Positions 7,196 through 15,034 of a stretch of 30,138 nucleotides of DNA are shown here, piece by piece. The notes beneath the pieces were generated by a model. It was given only the letters and a program-made list of their open reading frames with translations. It was not told the DNA's origin and ran no database searches. How positions within the stretch are numbered: the first letter of the stretch is position 1; every line of letters starts with the position of its first letter. Source of the DNA: CAIPVR01 sp049316905 (GTDB lineage Bacteria; Actinomycetota; Acidimicrobiia; Acidimicrobiales; Microtrichaceae); NCBI GenBank assembly GCA_049316905.1, contig JBMOJH010000037.1, positions 1-30,138 of the forward strand, in the 5' to 3' direction. A program made the translations under genes and the position numbers.

Positions 7196-8146
7196 TCAGG
7201 CGGCGGGGTGGTCGGCCAGGCTTCGCTGGCGCCAGTTCGGTCCGGCCACCTCGATGGTCGCCGTGTCCCCCGGGTGCCCGTGCGGCGTGCCCCCGGGCCA
7301 CAGGCCCGACAACGCCCCCAGACCCATGACGGGATCGAGCGAACGGAGCCACGTGCACACGCCGGCGAACGCCATGCGGTCGGCGTGGCTCCAGGCGAAG
7401 CCGAAGCGCCGCCGGACGACGTCAGGCATGGCGCCGTAGACCATCACCCGCAGCAACTCGGAGCCGATGTGGTTCACGAGGGGCTCCAGCGCCGCCAGCG
7501 GACCGGGCAGCGTGAACCGGCCCCCGCTCGCCGCGGGGTTGGCGGTGGGGTCGAGCACCCAGGCCGCGGCCGGCGTGATCTCGAGCTCGGTCCGGCAGAT
7601 CTCGTCGAAGCGAATCCGGAAGTCGCGCAGGGTCGGCGGAACGGGCCGTTCGCTCACCCCGTAGCGCCGGTACCAGGTGACCGACTCCGCGTAGAGCTGT
7701 TCGCGCTCGGCCCGCGTGAGCGGTCGGGCGAAGTAGAGCTCGCGGGCCCGCAGGAACTCCCACGTGAAGGTGGCGTGCGCCCACCAGAACACGTCGGGGT
7801 CGAGGGCGTGGTACCGCTCGCCGCGGTGGTCGGTCCCCTTGATACGGGGATGGAAGTCCCGGATACGCCGGCCCCGCTCGGCGCCCTCGTCGGCGTCCTC
7901 GGTGAAGATGCTCCCCCAGATGTAGGGGACGGACCGGTCGATGCGGTCGAACGGGTCGTCGAAGAAGTTCGAGTGGTCGGTGACGCCGGCCCCCAGGCCC
8001 GGGAGCATGAGCTGCATGATCCCGGCCGCGGTGCCGGGCAGGAGGCTGCGGGGGTCCGACGCGGTGTCCCACAGGATCGAGCCCGGCCGGATCGGCGCGC
8101 CGGCCGCGCGCTCCCGGGTGGTGCCCGCGGCCCGTGTCTCACCCAT
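7196..8146 (-). CDS. MpaB-like oxygenase (DUF2236, latex-clearing/ER-B-B' superfamily)
   Basis: This 316-aa protein matches the DUF2236 family, which includes the mycophenolic-acid pathway oxygenase MpaB and, more distantly, rubber oxygenase Lcp. Visible family features are an N-terminal LLPGTAAGIMQLMLPGLGAGV segment, DHSNFFDDPFDRIDRSVPYIWGS (about 57-80), and DPDVFWWAHATFTWEFL, whose histidine in the W-A-H triplet is typical. Members bind heme and cleave or oxidise alkenes in a few tested cases; most are untested. ATG at 8144-8146 is preferred over the adjacent GTG at 8147-8149 because GAGGGGG is at a better distance. The gene is divergent from an acyl-CoA dehydrogenase, which hints at degradation of a branched or unsaturated lipid. 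Function is inferred from family only. Confidence 0.82.
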   Translation of the reverse strand: MGETRAAGTTRERAAGAPIRPGSILWDTASDPRSLLPGTAAGIMQLMLPGLGAGVTDHSNFFDDPFDRIDRSVPYIWGSIFTEDADEGAERGRRIRDFHPRIKGTDHRGERYHALDPDVFWWAHATFTWEFLRARELYFARPLTRAEREQLYAESVTWYRRYGVSERPVPPTLRDFRIRFDEICRTELEITPAAAWVLDPTANPAASGGRFTLPGPLAALEPLVNHIGSELLRVMVYGAMPDVVRRRFGFAWSHADRMAFAGVCTWLRSLDPVMGLGALSGLWPGGTPHGHPGDTATIEVAGPNWRQRSLADHPAA

Positions 8147-8217
8147 CACGCCCCCTCGCGTCCTGGATCGGTGCGGTCCGAGGGTAACGGGAGGCCGGCG
8201 CGGCGGCGCAGTCGGTC

Positions 8218-8230
8218 CGACATGATGTCG
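8218..8230. promoter_or_regulatory. 13-bp perfect palindrome before the acyl-CoA dehydrogenase start
   Basis: CGACATGATGTCG has 6-bp arms and a single central base. It ends 2 bp before the GTG start and includes CATGAT, which sits where a leaderless -10 box would be (6 nt before the start). It may be an operator, but one copy alone is weak evidence. Confidence 0.4.
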
Positions 8231-8232
8231 GT

Positions 8233-9408
8233 GTGGTGGCGCCGACCGACCCGTCCGACGACCCGACCCTCGCCGCCGTCGCGGAGGGCGTGGAGCGGGT
8301 CTGTGCCGACTTCGACGACGGCTACTGGTCGGCCTGCGACACCGACCACCGGTTCCCGTGGGAGTTCTACGACGCCATGGCGGCCGGCGGCTGGGTGGGC
8401 ATCGCGATCCCCGAGGCGTACGGCGGCGGGGGCCAGGGGATCGCGGCCGCGGCCATGGTGCTGAACCGGGTGGCGGCGAGTGGCGCCGCGATGAACGGGT
8501 CCTCCGCCCTGCACCTGACCATGTTCGGGCTGAACCCCGTGGTGCGGTTCGGCAACGACCGGCTGAAGGACACGTTCCTGCCGCGGGCGGCCACCGGTGA
8601 TCTGCACGTGGCGTTCGGCGTGACCGAGCCCGACGCCGGGACCGACACCAGCCGCATCACCACGCGGGCGACCGACGACGGGCGCGGCGGCTTCCTGGTC
8701 ACCGGTCGCAAGGTGTGGACGACGAAGGCGCTCGAGTCGGAGGTGGTGCTCCTCCTCACCCGCACCGACGACGACCCCGAGGACCGGCTCGGCGGCCTCA
8801 CCCTCTTCCTCGCCGACCTCGACGAGCGGTACGTCGACATCCGGGCCATCCCCAAGGTGGGCCGGAATGCCGTCGCGAGCTGCGAGGTGGCCTACGACGG
8901 GCTCCCCGTCGAGGGGTGGCGGATGGTCGGCGAGCGCGGCCTCGGGTTCCGCCACCTGCTCCACGGGCTCAACCCCGAGCGCATCCTCCTGGCCGCCATG
9001 AGCTGCGGCATCGGGGAGGCGGCGCTGCGCCGGGCGGTGGCCTACGCGTCCGAGCGGGAGGTGTTCGGCCGGCCCATCGGGGCCAACCAGTCGATCAGCC
9101 ACCCCCTCGCCGTGGCCCACATGCAGCTCCGGGCCGCCGCGGCCGTGATGTGGGACGCGGCCCGCCGCTACGACGCGGACCTGCCGTGCGGCGAGCAGGC
9201 CAACACCGCCAAGTACCTGGCGGCGGAGGCGGCCTTCCTGGCCGCGGACCGGGCGGTGCAGACCCTCGGCGGCATGGGCTACGCCACCGAGTACCACGTG
9301 GAGCGGTACTGGCGCGAGGCCCGGTTGCAGCGGATCGCGCCGGTGAGCCAGGAGATGACCTGCAACTTCGTCGCCCAGCAGGTCCTCGGCCTGCCGCGCA
9401 GCTACTGA
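8233..9408 (+). CDS. Acyl-CoA dehydrogenase
   Basis: This 391-aa FAD flavoenzyme has the normal length and catalyses alpha,beta-dehydrogenation of an acyl-CoA, the first step of beta-oxidation. Landmarks are IPEAYGGGGQG (59-69), the FAD segment FGVTEPDAGTDTSRI (128-142), GRKVWTT (158-164) and the C-terminal QTLGGMGYATEYHVERYWREARL. The Glu of the usual YEGT site is absent (the region reads RIAPVSQEM), as in isovaleryl- and long-chain-type enzymes. The catalytic base is probably E249 in NPERILLA, the position used by isovaleryl-CoA dehydrogenase. The start is GTG at 8233. CATGAT ends 6 nt upstream and no Shine-Dalgarno site is seen. Chain specificity cannot be read. The patatin gene follows after 64 bp on the same strand and may be co-transcribed. 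Confidence 0.93.
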   Translation: MVAPTDPSDDPTLAAVAEGVERVCADFDDGYWSACDTDHRFPWEFYDAMAAGGWVGIAIPEAYGGGGQGIAAAAMVLNRVAASGAAMNGSSALHLTMFGLNPVVRFGNDRLKDTFLPRAATGDLHVAFGVTEPDAGTDTSRITTRATDDGRGGFLVTGRKVWTTKALESEVVLLLTRTDDDPEDRLGGLTLFLADLDERYVDIRAIPKVGRNAVASCEVAYDGLPVEGWRMVGERGLGFRHLLHGLNPERILLAAMSCGIGEAALRRAVAYASEREVFGRPIGANQSISHPLAVAHMQLRAAAAVMWDAARRYDADLPCGEQANTAKYLAAEAAFLAADRAVQTLGGMGYATEYHVERYWREARLQRIAPVSQEMTCNFVAQQVLGLPRSY

Positions 9409-9472
9409 GCCGTCCCGGAGGTCCTGTTGCCGGGGTTCGGGAGCTCTCCAGCCGGCACGGCATCATGGGGTC

Positions 9473-10864
9473 GTGAAGGACGACGCGCCGACCGGCGCAG
9501 GTGACACCCCGCGCACCGCCGTGGTGCTCGCGGGCGGCGGGTTCAAGGGCGCGTTCGAGCTGGGCGCGTTCCGGTACCTGGTCCACCGGCAGGGTGTGGT
9601 GCCCGACGTCATCACCGCCACGTCGGCCGGGGCGATCCTCGGGACCGTCGCCGCCCAGGCCCGGACCCATGAGGAGCTGCTCGGACGGCTGGAGGAGGCC
9701 GACGCCGACCTGATGGCCATGACACAGGTGGACCGGGTCTTCGGCGAGCAGCCGTGGCTGCAGGAACTCGACGGGACGCCGGCCGCGGACCGGATCCGCA
9801 AGCTGGTCACCGACCGCGGACGCCCTCATCCCGAGGACGACGACACCGCGTCACCGGGCGACGGCGGAGGGCACGGGTCCCATCGGCACCACCGGAACCG
9901 CGACGCCGACCGGCACCCGTTCGTGGACGCGGTCGAGGTGGCGCGGCGGCTGCCCGCCGCGCACCGCGCCAAGGCCGACGGGCCCGGGCGGGCGATCCTC
10001 AACCTCGGTCCGTTCGAGACCTCGCTGCGCGGCGGCACCGACGTGGGCATCGCCCCGCTCGACGCCGACCTCGTCGCGCGCCCCGGCCTCGACCTCCGCC
10101 TCGCCGTGACCGACGTGAAGGGGCGGGCCACCCACTACGTCACCGGCGACGCCCGCCTCGTCGGCCCCGACGCCCTCACCCCGGTGCCCGACGCGACGGG
10201 CTTCGACCTGGTCGACGGGGTGATCGCGTCCGCCAGCGTGCCGGGGGTGTTCCCGCCACGGCTGCTGGGCCCGGCCACCTACGTGGACGGCGGCGTGCTG
10301 CAGAACATCCCGCTGGCGGCGGCACTCGCCCTGCGACCGGACCGCGTGTTCACGCTGGTGGCGGTGCCGGTGCGCCAGCCGAAGAAGAGCGTGTCGCTCT
10401 GGGCGGCCGAGGAGCTCGGGTACTTCTCCACCCAGGTCGACAACCTCGCGGTGCCGCTGCCGCCCGGGGTGACCAACACGGTGATCGAGCCGACGCTCGA
10501 GGTGGTGGGTTCCTTCGAGCTGCACCGTGGGCTCATGCGCATCGACATCGACTACGGCTGGCTCCGCTGCGAGGAGACGCTGGCCGATCTCGACGACGGC
10601 CTCCGCCCGGTGATGACCACCGCGTCCGACACGATCATCAAGCTCCGCCAGCGCGCGTGGCTGCTCGAGGAGCGGTGCCTCGACGGCACCGACGTGGCGG
10701 CCACCGTCGCCGAGCTCCGCGGCGTGAAGGCGGCGCTCCGTTCGGCCCGGGCCGCCCGTGGCGCCCTGGGCCTGCCGTGTCCGTCGTTCACCGACGAGTT
10801 CGGCCACGGCTGGGAGCTGCACGGTCGGGAGCGCCCGGCCGACCTGCCCGAGACCTTCGACTGA
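9473..10864 (+). CDS. Patatin-like phospholipase
   Basis: This 463-aa protein is a Ser-Asp acyl hydrolase. The oxyanion loop is GGGFKGAFELG (21-31). The nucleophile is S51 in ATSAG (49-53), where the first glycine of GxSxG is alanine. The catalytic Asp is D272 in DGG (272-274). Between residues about 119 and 148 there is a low-complexity Asp/Gly/His-rich insertion (HGSHRHHRNRDADRH) that interrupts the domain and could be a flexible lid or metal-binding loop. No signal peptide or membrane helix is seen. The start is GTG at 9473, with CATCAT ending 6 nt upstream and no clear Shine-Dalgarno site. It is convergent with the PAS-EAL gene; a 13-bp-stem palindrome lies between them. Lipase or phospholipase A activity is expected; the substrate is not known. 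Confidence 0.9.
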   Translation: MKDDAPTGAGDTPRTAVVLAGGGFKGAFELGAFRYLVHRQGVVPDVITATSAGAILGTVAAQARTHEELLGRLEEADADLMAMTQVDRVFGEQPWLQELDGTPAADRIRKLVTDRGRPHPEDDDTASPGDGGGHGSHRHHRNRDADRHPFVDAVEVARRLPAAHRAKADGPGRAILNLGPFETSLRGGTDVGIAPLDADLVARPGLDLRLAVTDVKGRATHYVTGDARLVGPDALTPVPDATGFDLVDGVIASASVPGVFPPRLLGPATYVDGGVLQNIPLAAALALRPDRVFTLVAVPVRQPKKSVSLWAAEELGYFSTQVDNLAVPLPPGVTNTVIEPTLEVVGSFELHRGLMRIDIDYGWLRCEETLADLDDGLRPVMTTASDTIIKLRQRAWLLEERCLDGTDVAATVAELRGVKAALRSARAARGALGLPCPSFTDEFGHGWELHGRERPADLPETFD

Positions 10865-10910
10865 CCGCTGCCGTCGCCCCGATCCCGCTGTCCGGATCGC
10901 GGCCGGACCG

Positions 10911-10959
10911 GGAATTGGTGCCGAACACGACGGTTCCGGTCGGATCCGGCACCAATTCC
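10911..10959. terminator. Large palindrome, possible bidirectional terminator
   Basis: GGAATTGGTGCCG at 10911-10923 is perfectly repeated in inverted form at 10947-10959, with a 23-nt loop between. It lies between the ends of two convergent genes (10864 and 10985). There is no T-run, so a factor-independent terminator of the usual kind is doubtful. An mRNA-end stabiliser or a dispersed palindromic repeat is equally possible. Confidence 0.5.
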
Positions 10960-10984
10960 GGGCGCGTGGTCCGGCTCGGGGCGG

Positions 10985-12997
10985 TCAGTCGGCGATCGGT
11001 GCTGGTCGACCGAACAGGTAGCCCTGCCCGTACCGGACCCCGAGCTCGAACAGCATGGTGGCCTCGGCCTCGGTCTCCACGCCCTCGGCGATGAGCGTGG
11101 TCGACGTCCGGTCCGCGAAGAAGATCAGGCCGGCCACCACCGCCTGTCGGGCCGGGTCGGTGTCGACGTCGCGCACGAGGCCCATGTCGAGCTTCACGAA
11201 CTGCGGGCGGAGCTCGAGGACGTGGCGCAGGCTGGCGTAGCCGGCCCCCGCGTCGTCGACCGCCACCCCCGCGATGGGGAGCGTCCCGAGGGATTCCTTC
11301 AGCACTGCGTAGTCGTCGATGCCGGTGTGCTCCGTGACCTCCAGGACGACCGGTCGGCCGGCCCCGTCGAGCACCGCTGCCAGCGATTCGCCCGCGATCA
11401 TCTCGGGCGAGACGTTGAGGCTGACCCACCAGCGTGGGTCGAGCACCCGGGCCGCCGCGAGCGCATCCGTCAGGCAGGCCCGTTCGAGCTCCGGGCCCAG
11501 GCCGAGTCGCTCGGCCTCGGCGAAGTGGACGTCGGGCCCCGTGCCGTCGTCGAAGCGGGTGAGGGCCTCGTGGGCCACCACGCGTCGGCCGGACAGTTCC
11601 ACGATGGGCTGGAACACCGGATGGAACCGGCGGCACTCGATCACGTCGAGGACCCGCCGACGTTCGTCCTCCCCGGCCTCCTCCGCGGCGAGTTGCGGGC
11701 CGAGCAGCAGCGCAGCATGGGCGGCGATCTCGGCGAACACCGGCAGGAACCGGTCGAGCCAGCGGGGATCCGGGTGGCCGGTGCCGCACGCCAGGTGACC
11801 CACCGTGCGGCCCTCCCACACGAGGGGGCCCCCGCCGATCGCCGTGACGTCGGCCCTCACGAGCTCCTTCAGCAGCGGGCCTGCCCTATCCGGGAGCGGC
11901 AGCAGCGGGACGGTCCAGGCACCGTGGGCTCCCTGCCGACGGACGAAGTCGGCGGTGCCGGGCGCGACGGTCGGCGGTGGGGTCAGGTGGGGCAGGCGGG
12001 CGGCGAGGGTCTCGAGCTCCCCGCCCGGTCGCTCGGCCAGGAAGACCGTCCCGTTGATCCCGTCGAGCGACGCGATGGCGTCGCACAGCCGTTGCGCGGA
12101 GTCCGCCGCCGTGTCGCCACGGGTGATGGAGCCGAGGATCTCTGCCACGTGGTGGCGGTCCTGTCGCTCGGTCCGGAGGTGGTCCTCGAGGGCCCGTTCA
12201 CGCGACGCGTCGCGCAGCGAGACGATCACCGCGGCGTGCCGGCCGTGCTCCACCACGGGCGTCGCGGTGGCGTCCACCACGAACGGCTCGCCCGTGCGTG
12301 ACGTGCCGGCGACCGTGCCGCTCCACGAGTGGCGGCCCACGAGCTCGGCGGCGATCGCCGCGAAGCTCGGGCCGTCCTCGGTGATCGACTCGAGCACGTT
12401 CGCGTGGTGGCCGACCAGCTCGTCACGCTGGATGCCGGTGAGGCCCACCATCGCCTCGTTCACGTACGCGATCGTGTCGCCGCGCACGACCATCAGGCCG
12501 CCGGTGGAGTGCGCGATGGCCGCGGTGAGCAGGCGGCGCTCCCGGTCGTCGGCCGCGTGGTCGGTGACGTCACGGGCGGTCAGGCTCACACCGTCCCCGG
12601 CCGGGGCGACCCGCATGTCCACGAGCCGTGGCCGTCCGTCCGCCCGTGGCGGGCCCGGCCAGGCGTCGAGCGCGATCGGGACACCCGTGTCCACCACCTG
12701 GGCGAGGAGGTCGAGCAGTCCGCTGTCGCCGACGGAGTGCCGCAGCACCAACACGCTCGCGCCCAGCAGGTCCGAGCGGCTCATCCCCATGTACTCACAC
12801 GCCGCCTCGTTCACGTCCGCGATGAGGAAGTCCGTGATGCGGCCGGTGTGGTCGCGCACCGTGACGAGGTGCGTGTGCACGTCGAGCAGGGAGTCCATCG
12901 TGGCGCGGAGCCAGGCGGCCACCGAGACGGCGTCCTGGTCGATGGCGCGACCCGGGACTAGCGCAGGGGTACTCGCTGGCTCGGTCGATTGCCCCAT
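10985..12997 (-). CDS. PAS-PAS-GAF-EAL cyclic-di-GMP phosphodiesterase
   Basis: This 670-aa soluble sensor protein hydrolyses cyclic di-GMP. The frame is open upstream, but the ATG at 12995-12997 has AGGAGG 5-6 nt before it. A first PAS domain lies at about 30-145 (ADVNEAACEYMGMSRSDLLG) and a second at 155-270 (IAYVNEAMVGLTGIQRDELVG), followed by a coiled linker. A GAF-like domain covers about 285-435 and EAL about 445-668. The EAL active site is intact: E477 of EAL, N528, E556, D581-D582 and K602 of VKLD, and E638 of AEGVE. No GGDEF domain is present, so this should be a dedicated phosphodiesterase controlled by small-molecule, redox or light input through PAS/GAF. The ligand is unknown. It contrasts with the degenerate EAL protein at 282-1688. 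Confidence 0.93.
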   Translation of the reverse strand: MGQSTEPASTPALVPGRAIDQDAVSVAAWLRATMDSLLDVHTHLVTVRDHTGRITDFLIADVNEAACEYMGMSRSDLLGASVLVLRHSVGDSGLLDLLAQVVDTGVPIALDAWPGPPRADGRPRLVDMRVAPAGDGVSLTARDVTDHAADDRERRLLTAAIAHSTGGLMVVRGDTIAYVNEAMVGLTGIQRDELVGHHANVLESITEDGPSFAAIAAELVGRHSWSGTVAGTSRTGEPFVVDATATPVVEHGRHAAVIVSLRDASRERALEDHLRTERQDRHHVAEILGSITRGDTAADSAQRLCDAIASLDGINGTVFLAERPGGELETLAARLPHLTPPPTVAPGTADFVRRQGAHGAWTVPLLPLPDRAGPLLKELVRADVTAIGGGPLVWEGRTVGHLACGTGHPDPRWLDRFLPVFAEIAAHAALLLGPQLAAEEAGEDERRRVLDVIECRRFHPVFQPIVELSGRRVVAHEALTRFDDGTGPDVHFAEAERLGLGPELERACLTDALAAARVLDPRWWVSLNVSPEMIAGESLAAVLDGAGRPVVLEVTEHTGIDDYAVLKESLGTLPIAGVAVDDAGAGYASLRHVLELRPQFVKLDMGLVRDVDTDPARQAVVAGLIFFADRTSTTLIAEGVETEAEATMLFELGVRYGQGYLFGRPAPIAD

Positions 12998-13037
12998 CGA
13001 CACCTCCTGCCGAACCCCGCCACGGTACCGGGGACCG

Positions 13038-13050
13038 GCCGGAAACCGGC
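13038..13050. repeat. Small hairpin downstream of the rhodanese gene
   Basis: GCCGG-AAA-CCGGC forms a 5-bp stem with a 3-nt loop about 75 bp beyond the rhodanese stop codon and 41 bp before the PAS-EAL start. It may help end the sulfur operon transcript, but there is no T-run and the stem is short. Confidence 0.3.
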
Positions 13051-13124
13051 GGTTCGTCCCGCGTGGGGTGTGGACGGTAGTCCGCACCCGTCAGATGCGG
13101 GACCGGCGCAGGTGTCGCGCCCGA

Positions 13125-13505
13125 TCAGGGGGTGACCGGCGACCGCTCCCTCCACGCCCGGTAGCCACCCACGAGATCGGTGGCGTCCACCCCGAGGTCG
13201 CGCAGCGACGCCGCGGCGAGCGACGAGGCGTACCCCTCGTTGCAGACCACCACCACCCGGCGTCCGGGCACGGCACCCTCCAGCCGGTCCGGGGAGGAGG
13301 GGTCGACCCGCCACTCCAGGTGGATCCGCTCGACCACCACCGCGCCGGGCAGTTCGCCGTCGCGTCGCCGGTCTGCCTCCGGGCGGATGTCGACCACCAG
13401 GTCGCCCCGGGCGACCGCCGTGGCGAGGCGTTCCGGTTCCACCCGCGGGAGATCCGCACGGGCCTGCTCCAGCAGGCGGGCCACCCGGGAGGGTGGGCCG
13501 CTCAC
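13125..13505 (-). CDS. Single-domain rhodanese sulfurtransferase
   Basis: This 126-aa protein is one rhodanese domain with a short helical N-terminal extension (residues 1-35). The domain begins LVVDIRPEADRRRDGELPGAVVVE and carries the active-site loop CNEGYASS at 88-95, with the persulfide cysteine C88. It ends LVGGYRAWRE, the usual C-terminal helix. It transfers sulfane sulfur, classically from thiosulfate or a persulfide to a thiol acceptor. The GTG start at 13503-13505 overlaps the stop of the thiol dioxygenase by 4 bp (GTGA), so translation is coupled. It is the last gene of the sulfonate operon. It may process sulfite/thiosulfate or persulfides made when sulfonates and thiols are oxidised. 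The true donor and acceptor are unknown. Confidence 0.9.
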   Translation of the reverse strand: MSGPPSRVARLLEQARADLPRVEPERLATAVARGDLVVDIRPEADRRRDGELPGAVVVERIHLEWRVDPSSPDRLEGAVPGRRVVVVCNEGYASSLAAASLRDLGVDATDLVGGYRAWRERSPVTP

Positions 13506-14011
13506 GCCGTGCCCGCCGGGTGCAGGGCTCGCGCCGCCGGCCCGGCGCCCAGGACCGGGGTCTCCTCGACCACGTCCATCACGTCCACGGCGTGCCCGTC
13601 CCACGGGTCGTAGAAGGTCATCGTCCGGAGCGGGGGCGAGTACACGTGGATGCTGGTCGCCGGGGCGTCCGACGCGTTCAGCACGTCGTGCACGGTGTCG
13701 GCGGGGACCTCCTGGACGGAGCCGGCAGGCAGGCGTCGGATGGTCGTCCCGGTGGGTCCCTCCAGCTCCGTGAGCTCCCCCTCCACCACGGTCAGCACGC
13801 CCACCGACCCGCCGTGGTCGTGGGGCTGCACCGACTGGCCCGGCCACCAACCGATCACCCAGACCTCGTAGTGGTCCGTGGCGATGAGGCGGGCGGGCCG
13901 GCGCTCCCGGGGGTCGTGGTGGGCGTGGTCGTGCCAGAGCGGCGAGGCGGCCACGCCGAGGGCGATGTCGGCGAGCGCCGCGGGGCTGACCACCTCGGTC
14001 GGCGTGGTCAC
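13502..14011 (-). CDS. Cysteine-dioxygenase-type thiol dioxygenase
   Basis: This 169-aa cupin is a non-heme iron thiol dioxygenase that would convert a thiol (cysteine, 3-mercaptopropionate or similar) to a sulfinate. Iron ligands are H64 and H66 in PHDHGGS and H108 in VHDV. The second-sphere Ser-His-Tyr triad is S120-H122-Y124 in SIHVYSPP. The position of the mammalian Cys-Tyr crosslink is glycine (HDHGG), as in most bacterial members. Which substrate is used (cysteine versus mercaptopropionate) depends on an arginine that cannot be placed with certainty here; R41 is a candidate. The GTG start at 14009-14011 overlaps the upstream TauD stop by 4 bp, and its own stop overlaps the rhodanese start. 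Its place inside a sulfonate operon is the interesting point. Confidence 0.9.
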   Translation of the reverse strand: MTTPTEVVSPAALADIALGVAASPLWHDHAHHDPRERRPARLIATDHYEVWVIGWWPGQSVQPHDHGGSVGVLTVVEGELTELEGPTGTTIRRLPAGSVQEVPADTVHDVLNASDAPATSIHVYSPPLRTMTFYDPWDGHAVDVMDVVEETPVLGAGPAARALHPAGTA

Positions 14012-14979
14012 GAGAACCGCTCGCCGCGCAGCGACCGGCTCACGAAGCCGTTCGGGCCGACGGGCTCGTCGCCGACGATCGTGACCCGTTCGAGGACCCG
14101 GTCGTGGGTGGTGACCGCCGCGTCCACCGGGCCGAGGTGGGCGGTGGAGCGGTTGTCCCAGAAGGCGATGTCACCCGGTTCCCACCGGAACCGCACCGTG
14201 AACTCCGGACGGCTGACCTGTTCGAACAGGAGGCGCAGCAGGTGCTCGTTCTCGCGGTCGCTGAGGCCCACGAGGTAACGGGTGAACACCGGGTTCACGA
14301 ACAGGGACCGCCGCCCCGACTCCGGATGCACCCGCACGACGGGGTGCACCGCCTTCGGCTTCGCGCCCGCCGCGCCGGTCTTGGGATCCACGTCGTAGCC
14401 GTGCCAGCGGTGCACCGCCTGCAGGCCGTCGACCAGGTCGCGGACGGCGGGGGAGAGGTCCTCGTAGGCGGCCTCGAGGTCGGTCCACAGCGTGTCGCCG
14501 CCCGCCGCCGGCACCTCGACGGCACGGAGGATGGACCCGAGCGCCGGGTTCACCACGAAGGTGATGTCGGTGTGCCAGCCGGCCAGCGTGAGGCGCGGCG
14601 GTGCGAACTCGGGTCGGTCGGGGCCCCGGCCCTCGGCCCGGCTGGTGCGGCGGGAGTCCACGACCATGATCTCGGGGAAGCCCTCGGGCGAACCCTGCAG
14701 GGGGTGTCCCTCGGTGAGGGGCCCGAAGGCCCGGCCGAACACCACCTGCTGGGCCCGGTCCAGCTCCTGGCCACGGAAGAAGAGCACCTTGTGCTCCACG
14801 AGCGCCGCGCGGATCGCGGCGGTGAGCTCCGCGTCGGGTGGGGTGCGGAGGTCGAGGCCGTGCACCTCGGCGCCGAGCACCGAGGTGAGGGGTCGGACGT
14901 CGAGGTCGACCGGGGCGGTCTGGTCGATCGCAGCGGTGTCGTTCGGGGTGGTGTCGTTCGGGGCGGTCGTGATGCTCAT
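14008..14979 (-). CDS. TauD/TfdA-family 2-oxoglutarate dioxygenase (copy 1)
   Basis: This 323-aa Fe(II)/2-oxoglutarate dioxygenase probably hydroxylates the carbon bearing a sulfonate, releasing sulfite. The metal triad is H136-x-D138 in WHTDITF and H281 in NRSTAHLG. R294 should bind 2-oxoglutarate, and R298, four residues on, matches the sulfonate-binding arginine of E. coli TauD. H92 lies where TauD has a substrate histidine. The N-terminal 25 residues are Thr/Asn/Asp-rich, encoded partly by a 15-bp tandem duplication. It lies 55 bp after the second TauD gene and overlaps the thiol dioxygenase by 4 bp. It differs clearly from its neighbour, including a longer GAAGAKPK loop (about 202-209), so the two probably have different substrates, such as taurine and alkanesulfonates or a sulfate ester. 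Confidence 0.9.
   Translation of the reverse strand: MSITTAPNDTTPNDTAAIDQTAPVDLDVRPLTSVLGAEVHGLDLRTPPDAELTAAIRAALVEHKVLFFRGQELDRAQQVVFGRAFGPLTEGHPLQGSPEGFPEIMVVDSRRTSRAEGRGPDRPEFAPPRLTLAGWHTDITFVVNPALGSILRAVEVPAAGGDTLWTDLEAAYEDLSPAVRDLVDGLQAVHRWHGYDVDPKTGAAGAKPKAVHPVVRVHPESGRRSLFVNPVFTRYLVGLSDRENEHLLRLLFEQVSRPEFTVRFRWEPGDIAFWDNRSTAHLGPVDAAVTTHDRVLERVTIVGDEPVGPNGFVSRSLRGERFS
14936..14965. repeat. 15-bp tandem duplication in the 5' end of TauD copy 1
   Basis: GTGTCGTTCGGGGTG (14936-14950) is followed by the same 15-mer with one change at 14951-14965. On the coding strand it gives a repeated T-P/A-N-D-T block close to the start codon. Confidence 0.7.
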
Positions 14980-14995
14980 GGTGGGTCCCGTCCTG

Positions 14996-15018
14996 GTGGG
15001 TCGGTGAGTGGGTCGGTG
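14996..15018. repeat. 11-bp direct repeat between the two TauD genes
   Basis: GTGGGTCGGTG occurs at 14996-15006 and again at 15008-15018, one base apart, inside the only sizeable gap of the operon and just upstream of the TauD copy 1 ribosome site (AGGACGGGA on the minus strand). Confidence 0.6.
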
Positions 15019-15034
15019 GCTCGGGTGGTCCGGC

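Noticed and set aside
9754..11094. 446-codon plus-strand frame over the patatin gene
   Set aside because: It is an Arg-rich shadow of the patatin gene, which has the full catalytic motifs.
13506..13850. Extension of the rhodanese frame
   Set aside because: It overlaps the thiol dioxygenase in another frame, and no rhodanese sequence is found there.
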